A stretch of 15,104 nucleotides of DNA from JAICTV01 sp035634055 (GCA_035634055.1 DASQDR010000032.1:1-15104); one strand, 5' to 3'; positions 6,907-13,355 are shown, counted from the stretch's first letter. The notes: generated by a model not told the origin, from the letters alone. Program-made: numbers and translations.

Positions 6907-7881
6907 TTGATCCCCCCACGCCTCTTCATCCTCGCCTCATCGCTGCTGATCGCCCTCGGCGCCGGCGCGTGCGACCGCTCGCAGCAGGCGGCGAGCGGGC
7001 CGGCGCCGCGCGCCGAGCCGGTACGCGTCCTCACCACGATCTACGCGCTCGGCGACGTCGCCCGGCAGATCGGGGGAGATCGCGTCACCCTCGAGTGGTT
7101 CATCGAGAGCGGCCAGCCCCTCGGCCCGCTGCGCGAGACGCCCGAGCGGCGCAACCAGTTCCGCAACGCCGACCTGGTCATCACCCGCGGCGCGATCGAC
7201 CCGTGGACGCTGTCCGGCTCGGGCAACACCTACCAGGATCGCCGGATCCTCCGCATCGACGGGCTGCCCTCGGGGCGCGACACCGACCCGACGCACCACG
7301 CATGGCTCGACCCGCGCGTGGCGCTGGAGCTCAGCGACGAGCTGGTGACGCGCCTGTCCACGCTGGACCCGCGCGGCGCGGCGACGTTCCAGGAGAATGC
7401 CCGGCAGTTCCGCGCCGAGGTGATCGCCGCTTCCGACGCGGCGCGGCCGGCGCTGGACGGCTCGAACGGACGCTTCCTCGCCCTGGACCGCGGCTTCTGG
7501 CCCCTCGCCCGCCGCTTCGGCCTCTCGCGCGTCGAGCTGCCCGACCTCAACCTGAGCGACCCTTCGACCTACGGCGTGCACGCGCTCCAGCAGGCCGCCC
7601 GGGAAGCGGGGGCCAAGGGGATCTTCGTCAGCAGCGAGACCCCGCTCGCCCTGCTGCGCGATTGGGAGGCCCGGCTGGGGCTGAAGGTGCTGCCGCTGGA
7701 CCCGGTCGGATCGAGCGCCCCCAGCGGCCGCAGCACCTACGCGGCGGTCCTGCGTTACAATCTGGCGCAGCTCGTCGCCGGGCTGGAAGGGACGACCCGC
7801 CCGACCGCGCCGGCAACAACCACGGCGCCCGTGACCGACCCGGGCCTGCCGACCGAACCGCCGGACCTGAATTCGTACTAG
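6907..7881 (+). CDS. Metal ABC transporter substrate-binding lipoprotein (ZnuA/TroA-like) with altered metal site
   Basis: A 324-residue periplasmic binding protein of the cluster 9 (ZnuA/TroA) type. Residues 1-21 form a lipoprotein signal ending GAGAC, with C22 as the likely lipid-anchored cysteine. The domain starts VRVLTTIYALGDVARQIGGD (39-58). Family marks include ADLVITRGAIDPW (88-100), HHAWLDPRVA (130-139) and GIFVSSETPLALL (238-250) with LPLDPVG (262-268). The family normally binds metal with three histidines plus an Asp or Glu. Here H131 (of HAWLDP) and D265 are kept. The first histidine (of DPHxYEPTP) is replaced near residues 70-72, and the third corresponds to D194 in LALDRGFWPLARRFGL. 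The usual His-rich loop is absent. A Thr/Pro tail follows residue 296. TTG 6907 is used because a TAA at 6883 lies in frame upstream and no ATG fits the signal peptide. Zinc or manganese is expected, but the ligand is uncertain. Confidence 0.88.
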   Translation: MIPPRLFILASSLLIALGAGACDRSQQAASGPAPRAEPVRVLTTIYALGDVARQIGGDRVTLEWFIESGQPLGPLRETPERRNQFRNADLVITRGAIDPWTLSGSGNTYQDRRILRIDGLPSGRDTDPTHHAWLDPRVALELSDELVTRLSTLDPRGAATFQENARQFRAEVIAASDAARPALDGSNGRFLALDRGFWPLARRFGLSRVELPDLNLSDPSTYGVHALQQAAREAGAKGIFVSSETPLALLRDWEARLGLKVLPLDPVGSSAPSGRSTYAAVLRYNLAQLVAGLEGTTRPTAPATTTAPVTDPGLPTEPPDLNSY

Positions 7882-7915
7882 CCGCGAAGCGCCCGACAAC
7901 GCCGTGGAACTGCCG

Positions 7916-8758
7916 ATGCCCGCCGACCCGCCCGCCGACATCATCGATTTGTCCGAGCTGGACTTCGCCTACCGCGATGCCCTGGTGCTCAAGCGCGTGA
8001 GCCTGCGGGTCGAGGCGGGCAGCACGCTGGGGCTGATCGGCCCGAACGGGGGCGGCAAGACGACGCTCATCCGGCTGCTCTTGGGGCTGATGGAGCCGAC
8101 GCGCGGGACGATCCGCATCGCCGGTCTGCCCCCGCGCGCCGCCGTCGCGCGCGGCGACATCATCGGCTACCTCCCGCAGAACCCGACCACCCCAGAGGGG
8201 CTCCCCATGAGCGCCCGCCAGGTCGCGCGCCTCGGCCTGGTCGGCAAGACCGGGCTGCTCCGCGGGTACCGGCGCGACGATCTGCGATTCGTCGATGAGC
8301 TGCTGGCCGACCTGGGGATCGGCGACCTGGCGGACGCGCCCATCCGCAACCTCTCCGGCGGGCAGCTCCAGCGCGTCCTCATCGCCCGCGCCCTGGCCCC
8401 GCGCCCGAAGATCCTGCTGCTGGACGAGCCCACCACCGGCATCGACCGCCTGGGGCAGCAGCAGTTCCTCGAGTCAGTCGCCCGCCTCAAGCGGCAGCTC
8501 GGGCTCACCCTGGTCTTCGTCAGCCACGACCTCCGCGCCGTCAGCGCCATCAGCGACCGCATCGCCTGCCTGAACCTCCAGCTCCACTACCACGATGTCC
8601 CCCAGCACCTCCCGGCCGACCTCGTCTACCGCATGTTCTCCTGCGACCTGGAAGCCTTCGGCCTCGGCGGCACCTGCGGCACGACCACCTGCTCCAACCC
8701 CGACCACGTCCACGCCCAGGTGAATCCCGCGGCGACGGCCGGCAACGTGGGTGCGTAA
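7916..8758 (+). CDS. Metal ABC transporter ATP-binding protein (ZnuC-like)
   Basis: A 280-residue ATPase that energises the adjacent importer. Counting from ATG 7916, Walker A GPNGGGKT is at 42-49, the Q-loop in GYLPQNP at about 84-90, the signature LSGGQLQRV at 146-154, Walker B ILLLDEPTTG at 166-175, and the H-loop VFVSHDL at 200-206. All catalytic residues are present. The tail carries a Cys/His cluster, GGTCGTTTCSNPDHVH (about 251-266), a possible metal-sensing or metal-storing patch at the end of the nucleotide-binding domain. It lies 34 bases after the binding protein gene and 63 bases before the permease, so it is the middle gene of the operon. A GTG at 7904 in the same frame is an alternative start that adds four residues; neither start has a clear ribosome binding site. 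Confidence 0.95.
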   Translation: MPADPPADIIDLSELDFAYRDALVLKRVSLRVEAGSTLGLIGPNGGGKTTLIRLLLGLMEPTRGTIRIAGLPPRAAVARGDIIGYLPQNPTTPEGLPMSARQVARLGLVGKTGLLRGYRRDDLRFVDELLADLGIGDLADAPIRNLSGGQLQRVLIARALAPRPKILLLDEPTTGIDRLGQQQFLESVARLKRQLGLTLVFVSHDLRAVSAISDRIACLNLQLHYHDVPQHLPADLVYRMFSCDLEAFGLGGTCGTTTCSNPDHVHAQVNPAATAGNVGA

Positions 8759-8821
8759 GGGAAGCGCGTTTTCCCTCACGCAGGGGTGCGCAGTATGTAA
8801 GGCAGCCAGAGCTGGATCACT

Positions 8822-9661
8822 ATGCCGTATTGGTTCGGATTGTGGTTGGCGATTGCGTCCCTGGCCTCCGCCTGCGCGGTGCTCAGCGTCTTCGTCGTCG
8901 CGCGGCGGTGGGCGTTTATCGGCGAGGGGATCTCGCACAGCGGGTTCGGCGGCGCTGGGCTGGCGTGGCTGCTCATGCTGGCGGCGCCGTCGCTGGCGGA
9001 AAGCGCCTGGGTGCCGCAGGCGATTGTCGCGGTCTTCTGCCTGGGGACGGCCCTGGCAATCGGGTACCTCTCGCGCGGCAGCCGCGTCACGGGGGACGCG
9101 GCCATCGGGATCTTCCTGGTGGCGTCGCTGGCGTTCGGGTTCCTGGCCAAGCAGGTCTTCCTGCACGTGCGCGGCGTCGAGCCGGTCGGGTTCAACGCGA
9201 TGCTCTTCGGCGAGCTGGGCGTCATCGGCCCGCGGGCGGCGGTGGCGATCGTCTGCGCCAGCGCGGCGCTGCTCGCGGTGGTCGCGGCGCTGGGCAAGGA
9301 AATCCTCGCCTACTGCTTCGACCCGCTGATGGCCCAGGCGTCGGGCGTCCGCTCCGCGGCGATGCACTACCTGTTGATGATCCTCATCGCCGTCGCGGTC
9401 ATGATCGGCATGCCGGTGATCGGCGCGCCGCTGGTGACGGCCCTGATCGTGCTGCCCGGCGTGACCGCCACGCAGCTCGCCCAGCGGCTCGGTCGCGTGA
9501 TCGCGCTGGCGGTGACGGCCGCGGTGGTCGCGGCGGCGGTGGGCGTCACCCTCCACGCCCGCTGGCGCTTCGTCCCCACCGGACCGGCGATCGTCCTGAC
9601 GCTGTTCGCAGAGTTCCTGCTGGCATACGCGTGGGGACACTTGCGGGGCGGGAGAGGGTGA
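8822..9661 (+). CDS. Metal ABC transporter permease (ZnuB/ABC-3 family)
   Basis: A 279-residue polytopic membrane protein with about eight hydrophobic helices, matching the ABC-3 permease family that imports zinc, manganese or iron. ARRWAFIGEGISHSGFGGAG (27-46) corresponds to the family motif around LSHAxLPG. The helix pair FDPLMAQASGVRSAAMHYLL (162-181) and GMPVIGAPLVTALIVLPGVT (198-217) match conserved family blocks (DpelAralGv and vvGvLLvsALLilPaatA). The start at ATG 8822 has only a weak GGA eight bases upstream. It is the third gene of the importer operon, and its product should pair with the ZnuC-like ATPase and receive substrate from the ZnuA-like lipoprotein. A 90-base palindrome begins 41 bases after the stop and may mark the transcript end. 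Confidence 0.94.
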   Translation: MPYWFGLWLAIASLASACAVLSVFVVARRWAFIGEGISHSGFGGAGLAWLLMLAAPSLAESAWVPQAIVAVFCLGTALAIGYLSRGSRVTGDAAIGIFLVASLAFGFLAKQVFLHVRGVEPVGFNAMLFGELGVIGPRAAVAIVCASAALLAVVAALGKEILAYCFDPLMAQASGVRSAAMHYLLMILIAVAVMIGMPVIGAPLVTALIVLPGVTATQLAQRLGRVIALAVTAAVVAAAVGVTLHARWRFVPTGPAIVLTLFAEFLLAYAWGHLRGGRG

Positions 9662-9701
9662 GCGGTCCGGCGCGCGAGCGGGAACGGGGGACGATCACGA
9701 T

Positions 9702-9791
9702 GAGACGCCGCGTCTGAGCGGAGCGAAGACCCGGATGTCTTGGCGCGAGAAAGACATCCGGCTCTTCGCTGCGCTCAGAGACCGGCGTCTC
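9702..9791. repeat. 90-base palindromic repeat element, copy 2
   Basis: Three complementary blocks make a nearly complete hairpin. GAGACGCCG (9702-9710) pairs with CGGCGTCTC (9783-9791). TCTGAGCGGAGCGAAGA (9713-9729) pairs with TCTTCGCTGCGCTCAGA (9763-9779) with one mismatch. CCGGATGTCTT (9731-9741) pairs with AAGACATCCGG (9751-9761). The loop is GGCGCGAGA (9742-9750). A 23-base stretch of the left arm (9714-9736) recurs exactly at 3721-3743. The element starts 41 bases after the permease stop and could act as a transcription terminator or mRNA-stabilising hairpin, although it has no T-run. Confidence 0.9.
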
Positions 9792-10006
9792 CGACAGACC
9801 TCCTAGTCCCCGGCGCTGTTTGACGGCGCGCCCGCGATCCGCGCCGCGATCCGCTTCGCACCCGATCCGCGACCTCCGCTGGTCCCGCGGGGCGCGATCT
9901 TCCGGCTCCACCCGAACGTACCCGGGAAGGGGAAGCGTCCGCGAGCGCCGCGGGCGCGGGGACGAGCGGAGGGAGAAAGGAGATCGACGCTTGCGCCGGT
10001 GAAAGT

Positions 10007-10163
10007 GCGAAAACGAACCCAATCTTGCCCGCGGGGTCAGCAGTTGGATCTCAAGGGCGCCCGGGCGCGCAAAACGCGAAAACGAACCCAATCCGCCGGA
10101 CCCGGCGCCGCGCCCCGGATCCTCACCCGCGCCGCGAGTGCGAAACGCGAAAACGAACCCAAT
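10007..10163 (+). repeat. Three spaced direct repeats with a 17-base identical core
   Basis: GCGAAAACGAACCCAAT occurs at 10007-10023, 10076-10092 and 10147-10163, with start-to-start spacing of 69 and 71 bases. Copies 2 and 3 share a further four bases on the left (AAAC). Copies 1 and 3 are followed by a related TTGCCCGCG. The A-rich units stand out from the surrounding G+C-rich DNA. The spacers are unrelated to each other. I recall similar KTNP- or NEPN-encoding units in spurious planctomycete ORFs, but cannot check that here. Confidence 0.8.
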
Positions 10164-10265
10164 TTGCCCGCGCACTCCATCCGCCGCGTCCGCGTAACGT
10201 CCTGCGGCCGAGGCACTTGGGCCGGTGAGGGCGCGGGGGCGGTCGATCCGCTGGGCGGGCGGGCT

Positions 10266-10271
10266 TATAGT
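10266..10271 (+). promoter_or_regulatory. -10 box of the MFS gene, probable leaderless start
   Basis: TATAGT matches TATAAT in five of six positions and ends 7 bases before ATG 10279. Transcription would therefore begin at or next to the start codon. No Shine-Dalgarno sequence and no good -35 element are present. Confidence 0.55.
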
Positions 10272-10278
10272 TTCGCCG

Positions 10279-11574
10279 ATGTCCGTTGACCCGCCGATCG
10301 CCGAGCTGGACGACGTCCCGGCCGAGCCCGTGCCGCCGCAGGCGCCCAAGGGGGCGCTGCGGGCGATCTTCCTGATCGTGCTGGCGGACCTGCTGGGGTT
10401 CAGCGTCATCATCCCGCTGCTGCCGTTCTGGGCTCGCAAGTACCAGGCGAGCGCGTTGCAGGTCGGGCTGCTGTTCTCGATCTACTCGGTCTGCCAGTTG
10501 GTCGGCTCGCCGCTGCTGGGGATGCTCAGCGACCGCGTCGGGCGCCGGCCGGTGCTGATCGCGTCGCAGGTCGGCAGCGTTGCGGGGTTCCTGCTGCTGG
10601 GGGTGGCGACGATGGGGGACTGGGCGGGGCCGACGCTCGGGCTCATGCTGGTCTACGCGTCGCGCGTGATCGACGGGCTCTCCGGCGGGAACATCTCCTG
10701 CGCCCAGGCCTATATCAGCGACGTGACGACCGCGAAGGACCGGGCCAAGGGGATGGGGCTGATCGGTGCGGCGTTCGGCATCGGGTTCACGGTCGGCCCG
10801 GCACTGGGCGGCATTCTCGGGCAGGTGGAGGTGAGCCTGCCGGCCTACGCGGCGGCGCTGTTCTCCGCCGTCGCCGCCTTCCAAACCTGGAAGTACCTGC
10901 CGGAGTCGCGCACGCACAAGCAGTCGGCCGAGACCGAGGCGTGGCTGCACCCCAGCCGGTTCCTGCCGATCCTGCGCAACGGGGCGCTGGTGCAGATGCT
11001 GCTGATCTTCTTCTTCAGCATGATGGCGTTCGTGATGATGGAGGCGACCTTCGCCATCTACCTCAACGACCTGATGAACTACGGGGCGCTCCAGGTCGGG
11101 CTGCTGTTCGGGCTCGCCGGCGTGACCATCGCGGTGGTGCAGGGGCGGCTGGTCGGGAAGCTGAGCAAGCGCTGGGGCGAGTGGCCGCTGGTCATCGCCG
11201 GGCCGGCGCTGGTGACGATCGCGATGCTGCTGCTGGTGCAGGTGGGCTACACGCCCGTGCTGTGGCTGCTGGTGCTGGCGGTGATCGCCAACGCGACCGG
11301 GCGGAGCCTCCAGACGCCGACGCTGTCGGCCCTGATCTCGCAGCACAGCGACCCGCGGCAGCAGGGGACGGTCTTCGGGCTGTTCCACATGCTCGGCAGC
11401 CTGTCGCGCGTGATCGGCCCGCTCGTCGCCACCTGGGTCTACACCCGCCACCCGGTCGGCCCCTACCTGACCGCCGGCGCCATCACCCTGGCGGCGGGCG
11501 CGTGGACGGCGGTGCTGATGGGACAAGTGCGGGGGACGGGGGAAGCGCCGGAAGTGGTGGGGGCGGAGGTGTAG
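10279..11574 (+). CDS. MFS transporter, DHA1 (TetA-like) drug/proton antiporter type
   Basis: A 431-residue transporter with about twelve predicted helices, the standard major facilitator length. After a Pro-rich cytoplasmic N-terminus, helix 1 reads LIVLADLLGFSVIIPLLPFW (32-51), as in TetA and other DHA1 proteins. Motif A, GMLSDRVGRRPVL (81-93), lies in the loop between helices 2 and 3. SRVIDGLSGGNISCAQAYIS (128-147) and GLIGAAFGIGFTVGPALGG (160-178) correspond to motifs B and C, the latter marking antiporters. The likely role is proton-driven export of a small molecule from the cytoplasm, with unknown substrate; sequence alone does not justify calling it tetracycline resistance. ATG 10279 is chosen over an upstream GTG (10225) by the alignment and by the -10 box that would lie inside the longer frame. 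It converges with the ankyrin gene across a repeat hairpin. Confidence 0.93.
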   Translation: MSVDPPIAELDDVPAEPVPPQAPKGALRAIFLIVLADLLGFSVIIPLLPFWARKYQASALQVGLLFSIYSVCQLVGSPLLGMLSDRVGRRPVLIASQVGSVAGFLLLGVATMGDWAGPTLGLMLVYASRVIDGLSGGNISCAQAYISDVTTAKDRAKGMGLIGAAFGIGFTVGPALGGILGQVEVSLPAYAAALFSAVAAFQTWKYLPESRTHKQSAETEAWLHPSRFLPILRNGALVQMLLIFFFSMMAFVMMEATFAIYLNDLMNYGALQVGLLFGLAGVTIAVVQGRLVGKLSKRWGEWPLVIAGPALVTIAMLLLVQVGYTPVLWLLVLAVIANATGRSLQTPTLSALISQHSDPRQQGTVFGLFHMLGSLSRVIGPLVATWVYTRHPVGPYLTAGAITLAAGAWTAVLMGQVRGTGEAPEVVGAEV

Positions 11575-11575
11575 C

Positions 11576-11607
11576 GGAGGAAGGCACGAAGGCACGGAGG
11601 CACGGAG
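11576..11607. repeat. GGCACG octamer array, left arm
   Basis: Two bases after the MFS stop come three phased 8-base units: AAGGCACG (11581-11588), AAGGCACG (11589-11596) and GAGGCACG (11597-11604). GGAGG and GAG flank them. The inverted counterpart lies at 11677-11708, so the 3' end of the MFS transcript could form a long hairpin. Such RAGGCACG arrays are, to my recollection, common between planctomycete genes. Confidence 0.85.
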
Positions 11608-11666
11608 TGGGGGCTGAGGGACTGAAGGACTGATGGCAACGAATTCACTCTCCACCTTCCTCCTTC

Positions 11667-12203
11667 TCACTCCCTTCGTGCCTCCGTGCCTTCGTCCCTC
11701 CGTGCCTTCCTCCCCTCCCCCTCACCCCTCCCCGCGACCGCCTGCGCCATGATCTCCACCAGGTGGGGCTGGTCGTATTGGATGGCGGCGTCGAGGGCGG
11801 TCACGCCGCCGGCGGTTGGGGTCAGGGGATCGGCGCCGGCGGCGAGGAGCAGGCGGAGGGTCTCCTCGTTGCCGTTGATGGCGGCGAAGTAGAGCGGGGT
11901 GAGGGCGGATTCGGATTCCCGCTCCGGGTCGGCGCCGCCGGCCAGCAGCGTGCGGACCACCGCGGCGTTGCCGTCGGCGGCGGCGCACATCAGCGGGGTC
12001 AGCCCGCTCGGGCCGGTCTCGTCGACCACGGCGCCGGCGGCGAGCGCTTGCCGCACCTGCTCGACCGTCCCGCCCGCCGCCGTCACCAGCAGCAGCCGCT
12101 TCCCCTCCGGCGGCGCCAGCACGTGCCCGAGGATCCGGTCCATGGCCAGCACGCCGGAACTCAGCCCCAGCACCACCAACACGATGCGCGTCATCGCCAA
12201 CAT
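11667..12203 (-). CDS. Membrane-anchored or exported ankyrin-repeat protein
   Basis: A 178-residue protein with an N-terminal hydrophobic segment, MTRIVLVVLGLSSGVLAM (residues 4-21), acting as a signal anchor or signal peptide. About four ankyrin repeats follow, between roughly residues 34 and 155. They include SGLTPLMCAAADGNAAVVRT with LLAGGADP, then SALTPLYFAAINGNEETLRL with LLAAGADP, then GVTALDAAIQYDQPHLVEIM. Ankyrin repeats mediate protein-protein contacts, and the partner is unknown. Start ATG 12203 is preferred over upstream ATGs at 12230 and 12281 because GGAAGG lies seven bases before it. ATG 12194 is also possible. The last residues, RKARRDEGTEARRE, are encoded by the inverted GGCACG octamer array, so the natural stop has probably been replaced by repeat sequence. 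The protein acts outside the cytoplasm if the N-terminus is a signal. Confidence 0.82.
   Translation of the reverse strand: MLAMTRIVLVVLGLSSGVLAMDRILGHVLAPPEGKRLLLVTAAGGTVEQVRQALAAGAVVDETGPSGLTPLMCAAADGNAAVVRTLLAGGADPERESESALTPLYFAAINGNEETLRLLLAAGADPLTPTAGGVTALDAAIQYDQPHLVEIMAQAVAGRGEGEGRKARRDEGTEARRE
11677..11708. repeat. GGCACG octamer array, inverted right arm, inside the ankyrin gene 3' end
   Basis: On the minus strand the phased 8-base units read AAGGCACG (11708-11701), GAGGGACG, AAGGCACG and GAGGCACG (11684-11677). Only one base is off the RAGGCACG pattern. They mirror the three units at 11581-11604 across about 70 bases. The array lies between converging genes and encodes the C-terminal tail of the ankyrin protein. 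Confidence 0.85.
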
Positions 12204-12210
12204 CCCGCCA

Positions 12211-12216
12211 CCTTCC
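12211..12216 (-). promoter_or_regulatory. Ribosome binding site of the ankyrin gene
   Basis: GGAAGG on the minus strand lies seven bases before ATG 12203. It decides between four in-frame ATGs. Confidence 0.55.
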
Positions 12217-12455
12217 GCTTTCTGCCCCATCCACGTCCGCCGGGGCACAAATACAGACGTCAGGCCCGCGGATTTTTTCACGACCCGCCAAAACGGCCGG
12301 CAAAACGTGGTGGGGGCACGGATTTATACGTGCTAGGGGCGGGGACGGACTTAGCGGGGGATGACGCGGCGGTAGGCGGCGAGGGCGAGAAGGGTGACAA
12401 GGCCGACCGAGGCGCTGACCTCCCGTCTATGTCAGCTTGGCACCCTTTCGCGGCG

Positions 12456-13127
12456 TCAGGATTCTTCCCTCTCCCCGTGCCCGGCGGCGGCGGGCAGGGC
12501 GGGGCGATTAGCGGTCGATTCACCCGGGCGGGGGAGCATCTTCTCGTCGTTGAGGATCTCGGCCACGTACTCCTTGATGCGGTTGTCGTTGAGCAACTGG
12601 CTCATGAGCACGCGGCGGTAGCCGGTGGCGCGCATCTGTTCCTTGAGGCTGTCGGTCCGCTCCTGCTTGAGCTTTTCGTTCTGCGCGTAGAGCGCTTCCT
12701 CCAGGGCCTCGTTCTCCAGCAGCAGGGCGTACATGGCGTCCGCCTTCTTGCCCCCGGAGTGGAACAACCCGCCGAGCCCCGCAGCCTTCTTGCGGTACTC
12801 CTCGACCTTGGCCGACATCTGCTCGGCCTTGAGCTTGAGCTGGTCGTTCTCGGTCTTCACCGTTGCCAGCTCCTGCTCGTAGAGGTTCTTGAACCCCTTC
12901 TGGGCGGTGAACAGTTCCTGCTCCTTCTGCTGGATGGCGCGGGTGGCGCTGCGCCGCCCGACCAGCCGCCCGAGGCGGTAGCCCGCCACCAGCAGGGCGA
13001 TGCCGGCGACGGAGTAGATGATCACCTCCATCGTCCCGTCGTCGAAGTTCGGCATGCTCAACCCGCCCGACTCCCCGGTGGCAGGGGCGGCGGCGGCGAG
13101 CAGGAAGCAGAGGATCGTGTGCGTCAT
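12456..13127 (-). CDS. Membrane-anchored coiled-coil protein of unknown function
   Basis: A 223-residue protein that I do not recognise. Residues 1-17 (TILCFLLAAAAPA) look like a signal peptide. A short exposed stretch is followed by a membrane helix, VIIYSVAGIALLVAGYRLG (35-53). After an Arg-rich stop-transfer segment (RLVGRRSATR), residues 64-165 are rich in Glu, Lys, Gln and Ala, with heptad spacing typical of a coiled coil. It is broken near 115-130 by a Gly-rich hinge (AAGLGGLFHSGGKKAD). A conserved-looking helical end, RVLMSQLLNDNRIKEYVAEI (172-191), precedes a disordered tail. The coiled coil should be cytoplasmic. This layout suits a scaffold or dimeric membrane tether. ATG 13127 is chosen by the signal peptide and by the TAGAAT box 7 bases upstream; the open frame to 13307 has Gln-repeat and low-complexity content. 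It is 252 bases upstream of the ankyrin gene. Confidence 0.78.
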   Translation of the reverse strand: MTHTILCFLLAAAAPATGESGGLSMPNFDDGTMEVIIYSVAGIALLVAGYRLGRLVGRRSATRAIQQKEQELFTAQKGFKNLYEQELATVKTENDQLKLKAEQMSAKVEEYRKKAAGLGGLFHSGGKKADAMYALLLENEALEEALYAQNEKLKQERTDSLKEQMRATGYRRVLMSQLLNDNRIKEYVAEILNDEKMLPRPGESTANRPALPAAAGHGEREES

Positions 13128-13134
13128 GGGGGCG

Positions 13135-13140
13135 ATTCTA
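13135..13140 (-). promoter_or_regulatory. -10 box of the coiled-coil gene, probable leaderless start
   Basis: The minus strand reads TAGAAT, then seven bases (CGCCCCC), then ATG 13127. Five of six -10 positions match, no Shine-Dalgarno sequence is present, and the spacing is identical to that before the MFS gene. Confidence 0.55.
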
Positions 13141-13280
13141 GCCAAGGCCGTGCGCGCGGGAAACGTGGAGGATGACAAGGTCGGGCGACGACGGGTCGAG
13201 AAGGTGACCAAGAGGGGAAGCCTTTTCGTCCTTTGACACCTGGTTCTCTCCCGCGCCTTGCCCACCCGGCATCCGCCCGG

Positions 13281-13301
13281 CTGCTGCTGCTGCTGCTGCT
13301 G
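13281..13301. repeat. (CTG)7 microsatellite
   Basis: Seven uninterrupted CTG triplets lie in the 237-base divergent region between the coiled-coil gene and the antiporter gene. They are outside both chosen coding regions, although on the minus strand they fall in an open frame as a Gln run. No gene was recognised in 13128-13364. Confidence 0.8.
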
Positions 13302-13355
13302 AAGCACCTTGAATACGAGCGGGAAGCGGTTGCGTGGGAATCGCGCAGCCGGGAT

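Larger units (their letters stand above)
9662..10278. other. Gene-free region with repeats
   Basis: 617 bases between the metal permease and the MFS gene. It holds the 90-base palindrome (9702-9791), three spaced copies of a 17-base unit (10007-10163), and the probable promoter of the MFS gene (10266-10271). Long open frames cross it on both strands, but these have low-complexity Arg/Pro/Ala composition and no ribosome binding sites, and I regard them as G+C artefacts. Nothing else was recognised, including any tRNA or structured RNA family. Confidence 0.6.

Noticed and set aside
10007..10163. Possible CRISPR array of three repeats
   Set aside because: The repeat core is only 17 bases, the spacers are over 50 bases, no cas genes are present, and only three units exist.
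10279..11574. Calling the MFS gene a tetracycline resistance determinant
   Set aside because: The DHA1 motifs show only the transporter class. The sequence does not establish a substrate and there is no TetR regulator beside it.
12351..12434. Minus-strand frame ending in a membrane-helix-like peptide (VSASVGLVTLLALAAYRRV) and stop
   Set aside because: A stop codon lies about 26 codons upstream and there is no start or ribosome binding site. It may be a decayed C-terminal membrane anchor, but cannot be supported as a gene.
12437..12453. TTGGCAC on the plus strand, resembling a sigma-54 -24 element
   Set aside because: The -12 GC is off by one base in spacing, and no plus-strand gene starts until 13365.
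13233..13238. Perfect -35 hexamer TTGACA upstream of the antiporter gene
   Set aside because: No acceptable -10 hexamer occurs 16-18 bases downstream, and the start codon is more than 120 bases away.
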